From the NCBI GenBank assembly GCA_032249695.1, contig JAVVHE010000015.1, forward strand, positions 1-64,000: a stretch of 64,000 nucleotides of DNA. Direction: 5' to 3'. Under the pieces are notes generated by a model, which did not search any database, was not told the origin of the DNA, and saw nothing but the letters and a program-made list of their open reading frames with translations. The number at the start of each line of letters is the position of its first letter. Position 1 is the first letter of the stretch. Positions 16,010 to 24,264 of this stretch are shown one piece after another. The DNA is from JAVVHE01 sp032249695 (GTDB lineage: Bacteria; Pseudomonadota; Alphaproteobacteria; Sphingomonadales; Sphingomonadaceae). The translations under genes were made by a program, and so were the position numbers.

Positions 16010-17494
16010 TCAGCGCCAGCCGTCCGGATGCGAGCCGGTTTGGCGCCAATACGCCTCAAGCCCCAGGCGGCGGCGCAGCGCGGCATGGCGCGGGTCTGAG
16101 CGCATCCGCGCGGTGCATCCCATGAACAGCACCGACGTGACGCGCAGCGCCGCCGGGTCGGCGGCCTCGGCATAATAGCGGTCGAGCACCGCGAAGAACG
16201 CGTCCGCCGCGTCGAGCGCACCGAGATACATTGCGCGCATGAAGCCCGGCAGGCCGGGGCCGGGCGTCCCCAGCAGCTCAACCGCAGACGCGACATCGGA
16301 CGCGGCGCCCGTTCTCAGCGCGGTCGCTGCTGCCAGCATCATCGGCGCGAAGGGCGGCGGCAGGTCGGGCGGCCGGTCCTCGGCGCGCTCTGCCTGCGCC
16401 AGGGCGACATCGGGCTTGCCCGTCATCGCATAGAAGTTGAAACGGATCATCCACGTCCACAGCTGCGCTGGCCACACGCTATAGGCTTCGTCGACCGCGC
16501 GCTCGGCTTCGGGCAGGCGGCCGGCGTTCCACAGCGCGATCGTTGCGCGGTGGCGCGTCGTCGGCACCATCGGATCGGACGCGAGCGCGCGGGCGAACGC
16601 GGAGCACGCCTCGTTCCAGCGCCCCACCTCGCTCAGCAGCGCGCCAAGCTCGTGCTGTAGCAGCCAGTGATCGGGAAAGCGCTTGAGCACCGCGCGGATC
16701 TGCGCCTCGGCCGCAGCCCAGCGCCCGAACGGTCCGTCGATCAGCGCTTCGGCCGCGAGCGCATCGGCATTGTTGGGATCGAGCGTCAGCGCCCGGCGGG
16801 CCGCGCCGCGCGCGCGCATCGCATAGGCTTCGGCGGTCGAGCCTGGTTCCAGCGCCATGTTGCGGTAGCCGAGCGCGAGCGCACCCCACGCGCGCGCATC
16901 GTCGGGCGCAAGCTCGGTGGCGCGCTGGAAATAGGCGAGTGCCTGCCGACCGCCGCCGCTGTAATTCTGCCGCGCCTCGGTCCAGCCGCGGTCGATCAGC
17001 GCGCGGGCTTCATCCGGCCGCTCGGGACGCAGCCGCAAGGCCAGCACCGCGACAACGGCGACGCCGACACCCAGCAGGCCCAGCGCCGCCCGGCGGGGCA
17101 CCGGGCGCGGCGGCGCGGCCTCCGCCGCGGGCGCAAGCTCCGGCAAGGGCAGGGCGGCGGCCCCGTCGTCAGCGCGTTCGAGCCGGTAGCCCACCTTGGT
17201 GATCGTCTCGATTTTGAACGGCTCGCCGAACTCGGCGGCGAGGCGGCGCAGGCGGCTGATGACGCGGTTGATCGCGTTGTCGCCGACCACGACTCCGTCC
17301 CAGCAGCGCTCGATCAGCTCGTCGCGGCCGACGACGGCGCCGTTCGCCTCAACCAGCACCACGAGCACCTGCATCACGCGGGGCTCAAGCGTGTCGTGGC
17401 GCGCGCCGCGCGTTACGCGCCGCACCGCGGGCTCGACGAGCATGTCGCCGATCCGGAAGGAACGATGCTGGGCGAGCGCAACGGTGCCCGACAT
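16010..17494 (-). CDS. OmpR-type winged-helix regulator with membrane helix and TPR domain (CadC-like)
   Basis: 494 residues from the ATG at 17494. Residues about 10-105 form an OmpR/PhoB-type winged helix (EPRVMQVLVVLVEANGAVVG, DNAINRVISRLRRL, IETITKVGYRLE). A Pro-rich linker and one membrane helix (about 130-150, ALGLLGVGVAVVAVLAL) follow, then several TPR-like repeats to the C-terminus (ALAYFQRATELAPDDARAWG, RRALTLDPNNADALAAEAL). The layout is that of CadC/ToxR-like one-component regulators, which bind DNA in the cytoplasm and sense through the periplasmic part. The signal and the target genes are unknown; the PEP-CTERM-like gene just downstream on the same strand is a possible target. Confidence 0.82.
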   Translation of the reverse strand: MSGTVALAQHRSFRIGDMLVEPAVRRVTRGARHDTLEPRVMQVLVVLVEANGAVVGRDELIERCWDGVVVGDNAINRVISRLRRLAAEFGEPFKIETITKVGYRLERADDGAAALPLPELAPAAEAAPPRPVPRRAALGLLGVGVAVVAVLALRLRPERPDEARALIDRGWTEARQNYSGGGRQALAYFQRATELAPDDARAWGALALGYRNMALEPGSTAEAYAMRARGAARRALTLDPNNADALAAEALIDGPFGRWAAAEAQIRAVLKRFPDHWLLQHELGALLSEVGRWNEACSAFARALASDPMVPTTRHRATIALWNAGRLPEAERAVDEAYSVWPAQLWTWMIRFNFYAMTGKPDVALAQAERAEDRPPDLPPPFAPMMLAAATALRTGAASDVASAVELLGTPGPGLPGFMRAMYLGALDAADAFFAVLDRYYAEAADPAALRVTSVLFMGCTARMRSDPRHAALRRRLGLEAYWRQTGSHPDGWR

Positions 17495-18035
17495 GAGGTG
17501 GAGTCTACACAGTGTTCTCCCTCGCGGCCATGCGGTCTCAGAACGCTTGGCGCAGCTGGCGGCGGGCGCGGCCGCTCGTCCGCCCAGCGCGTGGCCGACT
17601 GCTTGGTGACGGCGCCCGGCACGCCGCCCAGCGCCGGCCGGCCGAACCGCACGAAGGCGGGGAAAGGTATCGCGCGCTGCGGCCCCGCCTCGGCACTGGG
17701 GACTCCGCAGCCGCGCGACATAGAGCGACTGCCCGCCACGCTGGCGCAGCCCCTCGGTGGTGACGCCCGACTGCCTGCAAAACGCGGTCGGGCCCCCCGG
17801 CTCGGCCCGCTGTCTGGCGCGGTGCGGTGACGATTGCGGCCTGCGCCCTGGGCGGCGGGCGGGGCTTCCCCCACGGCCGCGCGGGTGGCGAGCGCGAACG
17901 CCGCCAAGCCCAGCCGCGCTGTCCGCCGGCTTATCACGCCCGCGCCATCCGCCGCCCGTCGACGCTGGCGCGGCGCAGCCCGGAAGGGCGATCCGCACCT
18001 CCCCCGGCACGGAGAGGATCTGCCTCGCGCCGGGC
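17495..18035. other. gap without a confident gene
   Basis: No gene can be supported here. On the minus strand a GTG-initiated frame (from 17937) begins ISRRTARLGLAAFALATRAA, like a Tat or Sec signal, but the rest is low-complexity and runs into the regulator gene. It may be a decayed small secreted-protein gene. Confidence 0.3.
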
Positions 18036-18947
18036 TTAGGCTTCGCCGCGGTAAATCGCGATGATGCGGTCGAGCATCGCAAGCGCCGCGCTGCGTTCGC
18101 GCTGGAACGTGTTGCGGCCGATGATCGATCCGTGGCCGCCGCCGTCGCGGATGGCGATCGCGTCGCTGAAGACCGCGTCCTCGCCCTTGGTCGCGCCGCC
18201 CGAGAACACGACGATCCGCCGCCCGCCGAACGACGATTCCATCACATGCCGCACACGGTCGGCGAGGCTCGAGTAATCGCGGCCCTCATACGCCTTGCGC
18301 GCGTCCTTCTGCTCGATATGTGCGCTCGGCAGCTTCACCTTGATGATGTGCGCGCCGATCAGCGCCGCCATGTGCGCGGCGTAGGCGCCGACATCGAGCG
18401 CCAGCTCGCCGTCCTTCGAAAGTTCGCCGCCGCGCGGATAGCTCCACACCACCACCGCAAGACCCGCAGCCTTCGCTTCCAGCGTCAGCTCGCGGACCTC
18501 CTCGACCAGCTCGAAGAAATGCTCGCTGCCGGGATAGATCGTGAAACCGATCGCCGAGCAGCCCAGCCGCAACGCATCCTCGACGCTCGCGGTGACCGCC
18601 TGGTCCTTGGTCGTCGCCCAGCTGTTGGCGGAGTTCACCTTCAGGATCAGCGGAATCTCGGCCGGAAACGCGTCGGCGGCGATCTCGATCATGCCGAGCG
18701 GCGCGGCATAGGCGCTAAGGCCCGCCTCGATCGCCAGCGCAGGATGATAGCGCGGATCGTAGGCTGGCGGGTTGATCGCGAAGCTGCGCGCCGGGCCGTG
18801 TTCAAATCCCTGGTCGACGGGCAGGATCACCATCTTGCCCGTGCCGCCCAGGCGTCCGTGGTTCAGCATCCGGGCAAGATTGGCCCGCGTGCCGGGATTA
18901 TCGCTGCCGTACCAGGATAGGATGTCTCGCACCGCAGCCGTCGCCAT
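18036..18947 (-). CDS. fbaB: class I fructose-bisphosphate aldolase (FbaB/DhnA type)
   Basis: 303 residues. A DhnA-type aldolase cleaving fructose 1,6-bisphosphate through a Schiff base. Recognisable blocks are MVILPVDQGFEHGPARSFA near the N-terminus, the active-site strand HIIKVKLP holding the Schiff-base Lys, and the phosphate-binding end RIVVFSGGATKGEDAVF plus GSIIGRNTFQR. Length matches the FbaB family. The ATG at 18947 is the natural start. There are no other glycolytic genes beside it. Confidence 0.92.
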   Translation of the reverse strand: MATAAVRDILSWYGSDNPGTRANLARMLNHGRLGGTGKMVILPVDQGFEHGPARSFAINPPAYDPRYHPALAIEAGLSAYAAPLGMIEIAADAFPAEIPLILKVNSANSWATTKDQAVTASVEDALRLGCSAIGFTIYPGSEHFFELVEEVRELTLEAKAAGLAVVVWSYPRGGELSKDGELALDVGAYAAHMAALIGAHIIKVKLPSAHIEQKDARKAYEGRDYSSLADRVRHVMESSFGGRRIVVFSGGATKGEDAVFSDAIAIRDGGGHGSIIGRNTFQRERSAALAMLDRIIAIYRGEA

Positions 18948-19057
18948 CGTGTCACTCGCCTGTTTGTTACTGGAAATTGCGCCGGTCCTTAGCGGCCCGT
19001 GCGCGCGCCTGCCAAGCGCAAGCGGCGAGGCTGTCGCCGACGATGGCGAAGCCTGGC

Positions 19058-20032
19058 CTACATCTCGCCGCGCTGGCGGCGGAGCGCGAACCAGCGCGCG
19101 ACGTTTCGTTGGTGCTCGGCGAGCGTGGCGGCAAAGACGTGACCGCCCTTGCCGTCGGCGACGAAGTAGAGCGCGTCGGTCTCGGCCGGATCGAGCACCG
19201 CTGCGATCGATTCGCGGCCCGGGTTGGCGATCGGGCCTACGGGCAGGCCGGGGCGCGTGTAGGTGTTATACCCGTTCACCGCGGTCTTTTCGGACAGCAG
19301 GATTCGGCGGCCGAGCGGACGGCCGCGCGTGATCGGATAGATGATCGTCGGGTCGGCATCGAGTTTCATGCCGACGCGCAGGCGGTTGGAGTAGACCGCC
19401 GCCACCATTCGTCGCTCGGCCGCGACGCCCGTTTCCTTCTCGACGATCGAGGCGAGCGTCACCGCCTCGGCGGGCGACTTCACCACCGTACGCGGCGAAC
19501 GCCTGGGCCACAGCTCCTTCAACGTCGCAGCCATCGCCGCCTGCATCCGCTGGGCGACGCGGGCGCGCGCCTCGCCGCGTTCGAAGCTGTAGCCCTGCGG
19601 CAGCACCGATCCTTCAGCAAGCGGCGGCACGGCGCCGGTCAGCAGGGGTTCGGCTGCGAGGCGGTCGGCGACCATTACCGACGGCAGCCCCTCGGGGATG
19701 ACGATCTGGTGTTGCACCGCAGCGCCGTCGGTCAGCGCGTCCAGAAGCTGCGCATAGCCTGCGCCCTTCGGGACCCGATACTCGCCCGCGCGGATCGGGC
19801 GGCCGTTCCCGAGGATCCGCGCCGCCAGCCGGAAGCGCCGGGCATCGTCGATCGCGCCCGCGCGCTCAAGTGCCGCCGCGGTCTGCGCGAGGCTGGCGCC
19901 CTTCGGCACGACGACGGTCACCTGCGGCGCGTCCTCGGGCGCGGTGCGGTGCCACTGGCGGAGCGTCAGCCCGGCGACACCGAGCCACGCGGCGGCGGCG
20001 AGGGCGAGCGCGAGGCGCAACAGGCGGTTCAT
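19058..20032 (-). CDS. mltG: endolytic murein transglycosylase MltG
   Basis: 324 residues. One N-terminal membrane anchor (LLRLALALAAAAWLGVAGL) and a LysM-like domain (VVVPKGASLAQTAAALERAG, AGEYRVPKGAGYAQLLDAL) precede the YceG/MltG catalytic domain, with the catalytic Glu in LASIVEKETG and the blocks SNRLRVGMKLDADPTIIYP and NTYTRPGLPVGPIANPG. MltG cuts nascent glycan strands during peptidoglycan synthesis. In many proteobacteria it sits beside fabF or tmk; here it lies alone between fbaB and an amidohydrolase gene on the same strand. Confidence 0.95.
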   Translation of the reverse strand: MNRLLRLALALAAAAWLGVAGLTLRQWHRTAPEDAPQVTVVVPKGASLAQTAAALERAGAIDDARRFRLAARILGNGRPIRAGEYRVPKGAGYAQLLDALTDGAAVQHQIVIPEGLPSVMVADRLAAEPLLTGAVPPLAEGSVLPQGYSFERGEARARVAQRMQAAMAATLKELWPRRSPRTVVKSPAEAVTLASIVEKETGVAAERRMVAAVYSNRLRVGMKLDADPTIIYPITRGRPLGRRILLSEKTAVNGYNTYTRPGLPVGPIANPGRESIAAVLDPAETDALYFVADGKGGHVFAATLAEHQRNVARWFALRRQRGEM

Positions 20033-20170
20033 CCGCGGGCCGGCTTAGCGGCTGGGCGGCGCGGACGGAACTGGGCGTGGCGATCGACGCGGCGGTTGAA
20101 CTGCGGACGCGAAGCCTTCCGGACGCTGAGCGTCGGCCCGCATCGCCAAGCCTTCATGGACGCGGCACGT

Positions 20171-20265
20171 CGGCCCGGGATTTGATCCGCGCCACGGCGT
20201 TTTTGCACGGCGCAGCACTCGCGCAAACCGCCGCGACGACAGCCCCGCCCCGGATCAGGTCGGGG
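20171..20265. repeat. intergenic CCCGG(A)...TCCG palindromes
   Basis: Two related imperfect palindromes, CGGCCCGGGATTTGATCCG (from 20171) and CCCCGGATCAGGTCGGGG (20248-20265), lie between mltG and the amidohydrolase gene. They share the core of the unit after dnaE2 (7945-7966). The rest of 20033-20301 shows no gene. Confidence 0.45.
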
Positions 20266-20301
20266 ACGAGGGCGCTTCGACCGAGGCCGCAGCGCTCAGG
20301 C

Positions 20302-21633
20302 TCAATAGATCGCCGCGTCGGGCACCACATGCTGGCCGCCGCTCTTGTGGACGCGGCCCTGGCGCATGACGAAGCTCACGCGCTCCATCGTCCGGATGTT
20401 GGCGACCGGGTCCTCGTCGACCGCGATGATGTCGGCGTCCTTGCCTGCCTCGATCGTGCCGATGCGGTCGGCTCGGCCCAGCAGCGTCGCCGCGTCGATC
20501 GTCGCCATCCTCAGCGTCACCGCGGGCGGGATGCCCGCCTCGGTCATCAGCGCGAACTCCTGCCCGTTGATCCCGTGGCGGCCCACGCCGGTGTCGGTGC
20601 CGAACGCGATTCTGACGCCCGACTTGTATGCAGCGCTCAGCGTCTTGATCGCCAGCCCTGCCACCTCGCGCGCCTTGGCTGCGCTGGCGGGGGTCAACTC
20701 GCCCCGCTGCCCGGCCTTGTTGATCTCCTGCGGGGCAAGCAGCGTCGGCACGTAATAGGCGCCCGTGCGCTTGTAGAGCGCGAAGCTGGTGGAGTCGCCG
20801 TAAGTTCCGTGCTCGATCGAGTCGACTCCGGCCTCCAAAGCGGCGTTGATCCCGTCCAAACCGTGAGCGTGCGATGCAACCTTGCGTCCCCACAGATGCG
20901 CGGTGTCTACGACGGCCTTCATCTCCTCGGGGGTCATCTGCCGGCCGAGCCCGCCCGCGACATTGGATCCGACGCCGCCGGTCGCGGCGAACTTGATCAC
21001 CTCGGCGCCGTCGGCGATCTGCTTGCGGGTCGCGCGGCGGCAGTCGTCGGGGCCGTCACAGACCGCGGTCATGTCCTCCTCGGCGACATGCGCGAACTCC
21101 TGGCGCAGGCCGTTCCGCGGATCGCCGTGGCCGCCGGTGACGCTGACCATGCGCGCTGCCATGACGATCGTCGGGCCTTCGATAACGCCTTCGGCGATGC
21201 CGCGCTTCAGCGCGCGGCTCATCGGCGGATAGCCGCCCAACTCGCGCACGGTGGTGAAGCCGGCCTGCAGGTCCAGCCCGGCGTTGCGGATCCCCTTGAC
21301 GAAGGCGTCCTCGCGGTTGGCGGTGGTGCCTTCGATCCGATCCTTCAGCTGTTCGCCGCTTGAGCCCATGTGGATGTGGCTGTCGATCAGCCCCGGCATC
21401 ACCCACTGGTCGCGCAGCTCGATCAAGCGAGCGCCTGCCGGGCCGTCGCGGAAGCCCTCGCTCACTGACTCGATGCGGTTGCCGCGGATGACGATGGTCG
21501 ATGGTCCCAGCGCCGGACGGCCGGGGACGGCGAGCAGGTGGCCCGCGTGGATGACGGTGACCGGGGCGACGCGCTCCTGCGCGATCGCGGCGGGGGCGGT
21601 GGCCAGCAGGGCGGCGGCGAGGAACGTGCGCAT
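20302..21633 (-). CDS. secreted metal-dependent amidohydrolase
   Basis: 443 residues from the ATG at 21633, followed by a clear signal peptide (RTFLAAALLATAPAAIAQ). An in-frame ATG at 21651 is possible. It belongs to the imidazolonepropionase/prolidase-like amidohydrolase group: PGLIDSHIHMG supplies the first two metal His residues, EVIKFAATGG the Lys ligand, ASHAHG and SIEHGT further His ligands, and AFGTDTG the Asp. C-terminal sheet: GTIEAGKDADIIAVDEDP. Such periplasmic enzymes often hydrolyse dipeptides or amide-containing compounds; the substrate is unknown. A TTGACA hexamer lies at 21665-21670 on this strand, but no convincing -10 goes with it. Confidence 0.87.
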   Translation of the reverse strand: MRTFLAAALLATAPAAIAQERVAPVTVIHAGHLLAVPGRPALGPSTIVIRGNRIESVSEGFRDGPAGARLIELRDQWVMPGLIDSHIHMGSSGEQLKDRIEGTTANREDAFVKGIRNAGLDLQAGFTTVRELGGYPPMSRALKRGIAEGVIEGPTIVMAARMVSVTGGHGDPRNGLRQEFAHVAEEDMTAVCDGPDDCRRATRKQIADGAEVIKFAATGGVGSNVAGGLGRQMTPEEMKAVVDTAHLWGRKVASHAHGLDGINAALEAGVDSIEHGTYGDSTSFALYKRTGAYYVPTLLAPQEINKAGQRGELTPASAAKAREVAGLAIKTLSAAYKSGVRIAFGTDTGVGRHGINGQEFALMTEAGIPPAVTLRMATIDAATLLGRADRIGTIEAGKDADIIAVDEDPVANIRTMERVSFVMRQGRVHKSGGQHVVPDAAIY

Positions 21634-21705
21634 GGCCGTGACAATCGGCATTGGCGCGTGCGGGTGTCAACCAAGGTCTCTTACCGCGCCGGGGAGGGGC
21701 TTGGG

Positions 21706-22737
21706 TCAGCGCCCGATCAGGCGCTGCGCCATCGCGTCGGCGACCTCGCCGGGTGTGCGGCCTTCGGCTGCGGAACGGTTGAGCACGTCGCCCACGCGCG
21801 GGCCGATCGCGTGCACCTCGGCCATCACCTTGGCTTCGTCGGTCTCGCCCAGATAGGCACGCGTCACCCAGATGATGCCGCCCGCGTTGATCACATAGTC
21901 GGGCGCCCACAGGATGCCGCGTTCGGCCAGTGCCGCGCCGTCGGCCGGGGTGGCGAGCTGGTTGTTCGCAGCGCCCGCGATCACCCGCGCGCGGATGGCG
22001 GGTATCGTCTGAGGATTGAGCGTCGCGCCCAGCGCGCAAGGCGCCAGCACGTCGACGTCCGCGCTATGGATGCTTTCGGCGTCCGCTAGCTCGGCGCCCA
22101 GCCGCGCGGCCAGCTCAGCCGCGCGCTCGCGCGCGACATCGGCAAGCGTCAGCTTGGCACCCGCCTGCGCCAGCAGCTCGGCCAGCCGGCCGCCGACCGA
22201 GCCGATGCCCTGGATCGCCACGCGCACGCCGTCGAACGCGGAGCGTCCGAGGCCACGCTCAGCGGCGGCCTTCAGCCCCTCGAACACGCCCGCAGCGGTC
22301 GCCGGCGCGGGCGAGCCGCCGAGCTCGCCTTCGCCCGCCGGCAGGCCGGAGACGAAGCGCGTCACCTTGCCGATCGTCACCATGTCCTCTTGCGTCATGC
22401 CGACGTCCTCCGCAGTCACGTAGCGCCCGCCAAGGCTGTCGACCGCGCGCCCGAACGCTTCCATCATCGCCGGGGTCTTTGGGCCATCGGCCAGGATCAC
22501 CGCCTTGCCGCCGCCCGCAGGCAGGCCCGCCATGGCATTTTTATAGCTCATCCCCCGGCTGAGGCGCAGCGCGTCGGTCAGCGCGGCGGTGCTGGTCGGA
22601 TACCGCCAGAAGCGTGTGCCGCCTCCGCCCGGGCCGCGATGGGTCGAATGGAGCGCGATGATTGCCTTCAGGCCGGTGTCGCGGTCATGAAACAGATGGA
22701 CGCCTTCGTGTGCGTCAAAATCGGGCAGATCGAACAC
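21706..22737 (-). CDS. Glu/Leu/Phe/Val dehydrogenase family protein
   Basis: 343 residues from the GTG at 22737 (GGAG 11 nt upstream); family sequence starts there (FDLPDFDAHEGVHLFHD). NAD-dependent oxidative deaminase of branched-chain or aromatic amino acids. The catalytic Lys lies in YKNAMAGLPAGGGKAVI, the dinucleotide-binding loop is VAIQGIGSVGGRLAELL, and AGAANNQL is also conserved. Length and motifs fit leucine or phenylalanine dehydrogenases better than the longer glutamate dehydrogenases. The gene is divergent from the secreted protein at 22930; the 192-bp space between them shows no clear promoter. Confidence 0.88.
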   Translation of the reverse strand: MFDLPDFDAHEGVHLFHDRDTGLKAIIALHSTHRGPGGGGTRFWRYPTSTAALTDALRLSRGMSYKNAMAGLPAGGGKAVILADGPKTPAMMEAFGRAVDSLGGRYVTAEDVGMTQEDMVTIGKVTRFVSGLPAGEGELGGSPAPATAAGVFEGLKAAAERGLGRSAFDGVRVAIQGIGSVGGRLAELLAQAGAKLTLADVARERAAELAARLGAELADAESIHSADVDVLAPCALGATLNPQTIPAIRARVIAGAANNQLATPADGAALAERGILWAPDYVINAGGIIWVTRAYLGETDEAKVMAEVHAIGPRVGDVLNRSAAEGRTPGEVADAMAQRLIGR

Positions 22738-22929
22738 CGGGCAGGTTACTCCAGCAGGGGGATGCTCGCCGCCGCTACCAGCGGCCCGGCCTTGAAGCCA
22801 AGCGGTCCGGATGGCGACGCAAGGATGCAACCGTTTGGCTCTATCCGCCGTAATTTTGTGGTATTAATGGGAAGCGGCCGGACGGAGTGGGCAACGCAGT
22901 TGCGGCTTGAGCTTAAGGGGCGTTCTCAG

Positions 22930-24213
22930 ATGGCAGACAAGCGTGTCTTGGGCGGCGGCGTATTGCTGGTGGCAATCGGCGGGGTGGCACTGGCGCAGGC
23001 GCCGGTGCGGCTGGGGCCGCCGCCGGGCGGCACGGTCAGCTACCGGGTTAGCGCCAGCACCTATTCGGGCTTCGGCGCGCAATTTATGGGAATGAAGCCG
23101 ACGATCGGAGGCATATTCGGCGCGCTGACGCGTGGGCCGCAGGCCGATGCGCAGGCGCATCTGCTGACGCTGGAGCTGGGGTCGAACCGCCCGGTGCAGG
23201 GCGTTCCGCAAGCCGAGCATGTGCCACCGCCGGGCCTCGGCGTCGGGCCGACGCTTCCCCTCGTCACGCCCGAACCGGTCGCGACCGGGTCCAGCCCCGA
23301 CCGCAGCGAGCCGACCGATCCCGGCCGCCCAAGCGGGCGAATCCTGCTGTTCTGGGGCTGCAGCGAGGCGGCTCGGCCCGGCCAGCCGTTCGTCATCGAT
23401 CTGGCTAAGCTCGGTGCTGCGGGGCTGACGGGCCAGACGAAGACCTATGTGGAGATGGCGCGCCGGATGCAGGCGATGCGCGGCGGCGTGGGCCGTCAAG
23501 CAATGGACGCGGCGGCCCAGCGCGGGTTCGCGCGCGCCAGCTATCGCACGGTGGGCGAGTGGCCCAACAGCCGCACCAAGCAGCAGGTGCCCGCGACCGG
23601 AAGCCTTGTCGGCGAGCATGTCGTGCGCGGTAGCTACACGCCCGAAATCCGGTGGACGATGGCTCCCGGGCAGGACTTTCTCGGCGCAATCCGGGTCAGC
23701 CGCAACGGCCCGCTGCCATCGGGCGCGGTCGGCTTCGACTGGAGCCCGATCCCGAACGCGCTCGCCTTCAGCGCGTTCGCCTTTGGTGGCGGCGAGGATG
23801 CGATCGTATTGTGGACGTCCTCCGACACGCAATCGGGCGGAGATCCTGGCGAGTTTGCGAGCGAGAGCGACATTGCCCGCCTGATCCAGGCGCGCGCTCT
23901 CATGGCGCCGACGACGACGCACTGCGCGGTCCCTGCCGAGGCGATCAAGGCGATGGGGCAGGGCGGCCTGCTGTTCATGACCGCCTACGGGCCGACCTAC
24001 AGCTACAGCTATCCTCCCAAACCGCCCAAGGCGCTCGCCAGCTGGGCGCCCGACTGGACGACACGCATCGCGACTCGCGCCAGCTGGGTGGGCTTTGCCG
24101 GGCGCGAAATGCCGGGCATGGGTGGCGGGGAGCGCGGGCGCGGCGCCAAAGGCCAGCCCGACAAGCCCAAGCGCAAGAAAGGCTTCCTCGGCGGCTTGCC
24201 CGTCCCGTTCTAG
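22930..24213 (+). CDS. secreted protein of unknown function
   Basis: 427 residues from the ATG at 22930, with AAGGGG ten nt upstream and a signal peptide (KRVLGGGVLLVAIGGVALAQA). The mature region starts Pro/Gly-rich, then has beta-type segments such as GRILLFWGCSEAARPGQPFVIDL and VGEHVVRGSYTPEIRWTMAPG. It ends in a Lys/Arg- and Gly-rich tail (PDKPKRKKGFLGGLPVPF). No catalytic motif or family was recognised. It lies 51 bp before dnaX on the same strand. The frame extends upstream of 22930, but that part lies across the divergent gene start and is not protein-like. Confidence 0.7.
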   Translation: MADKRVLGGGVLLVAIGGVALAQAPVRLGPPPGGTVSYRVSASTYSGFGAQFMGMKPTIGGIFGALTRGPQADAQAHLLTLELGSNRPVQGVPQAEHVPPPGLGVGPTLPLVTPEPVATGSSPDRSEPTDPGRPSGRILLFWGCSEAARPGQPFVIDLAKLGAAGLTGQTKTYVEMARRMQAMRGGVGRQAMDAAAQRGFARASYRTVGEWPNSRTKQQVPATGSLVGEHVVRGSYTPEIRWTMAPGQDFLGAIRVSRNGPLPSGAVGFDWSPIPNALAFSAFAFGGGEDAIVLWTSSDTQSGGDPGEFASESDIARLIQARALMAPTTTHCAVPAEAIKAMGQGGLLFMTAYGPTYSYSYPPKPPKALASWAPDWTTRIATRASWVGFAGREMPGMGGGERGRGAKGQPDKPKRKKGFLGGLPVPF

Positions 24214-24264
24214 CCCTGAGTTCTAACGCTGACACCGCGCGCGCCGCCCGCTAGGCTGGAGCGC

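Noticed and set aside
17413..17937. Minus-strand frame with a Tat-like start (ISRRTARLGLAAFAL)
   Set aside because: Only the first 25 residues look like a signal; the rest has no fold-like pattern and overlaps the regulator. Kept as a possible remnant only.
17495..18082. N-terminal extension of the winged-helix regulator
   Set aside because: The frame is open, but the family domain begins just after the ATG at 17494 and the upstream part is Arg/Gly/Ala-rich and overlaps the aldolase gene.
22390..22929. Upstream extension of the secreted protein ending at 24213
   Set aside because: A signal peptide and ribosome-binding site support the ATG at 22930; the upstream frame is antisense to the amino-acid dehydrogenase.
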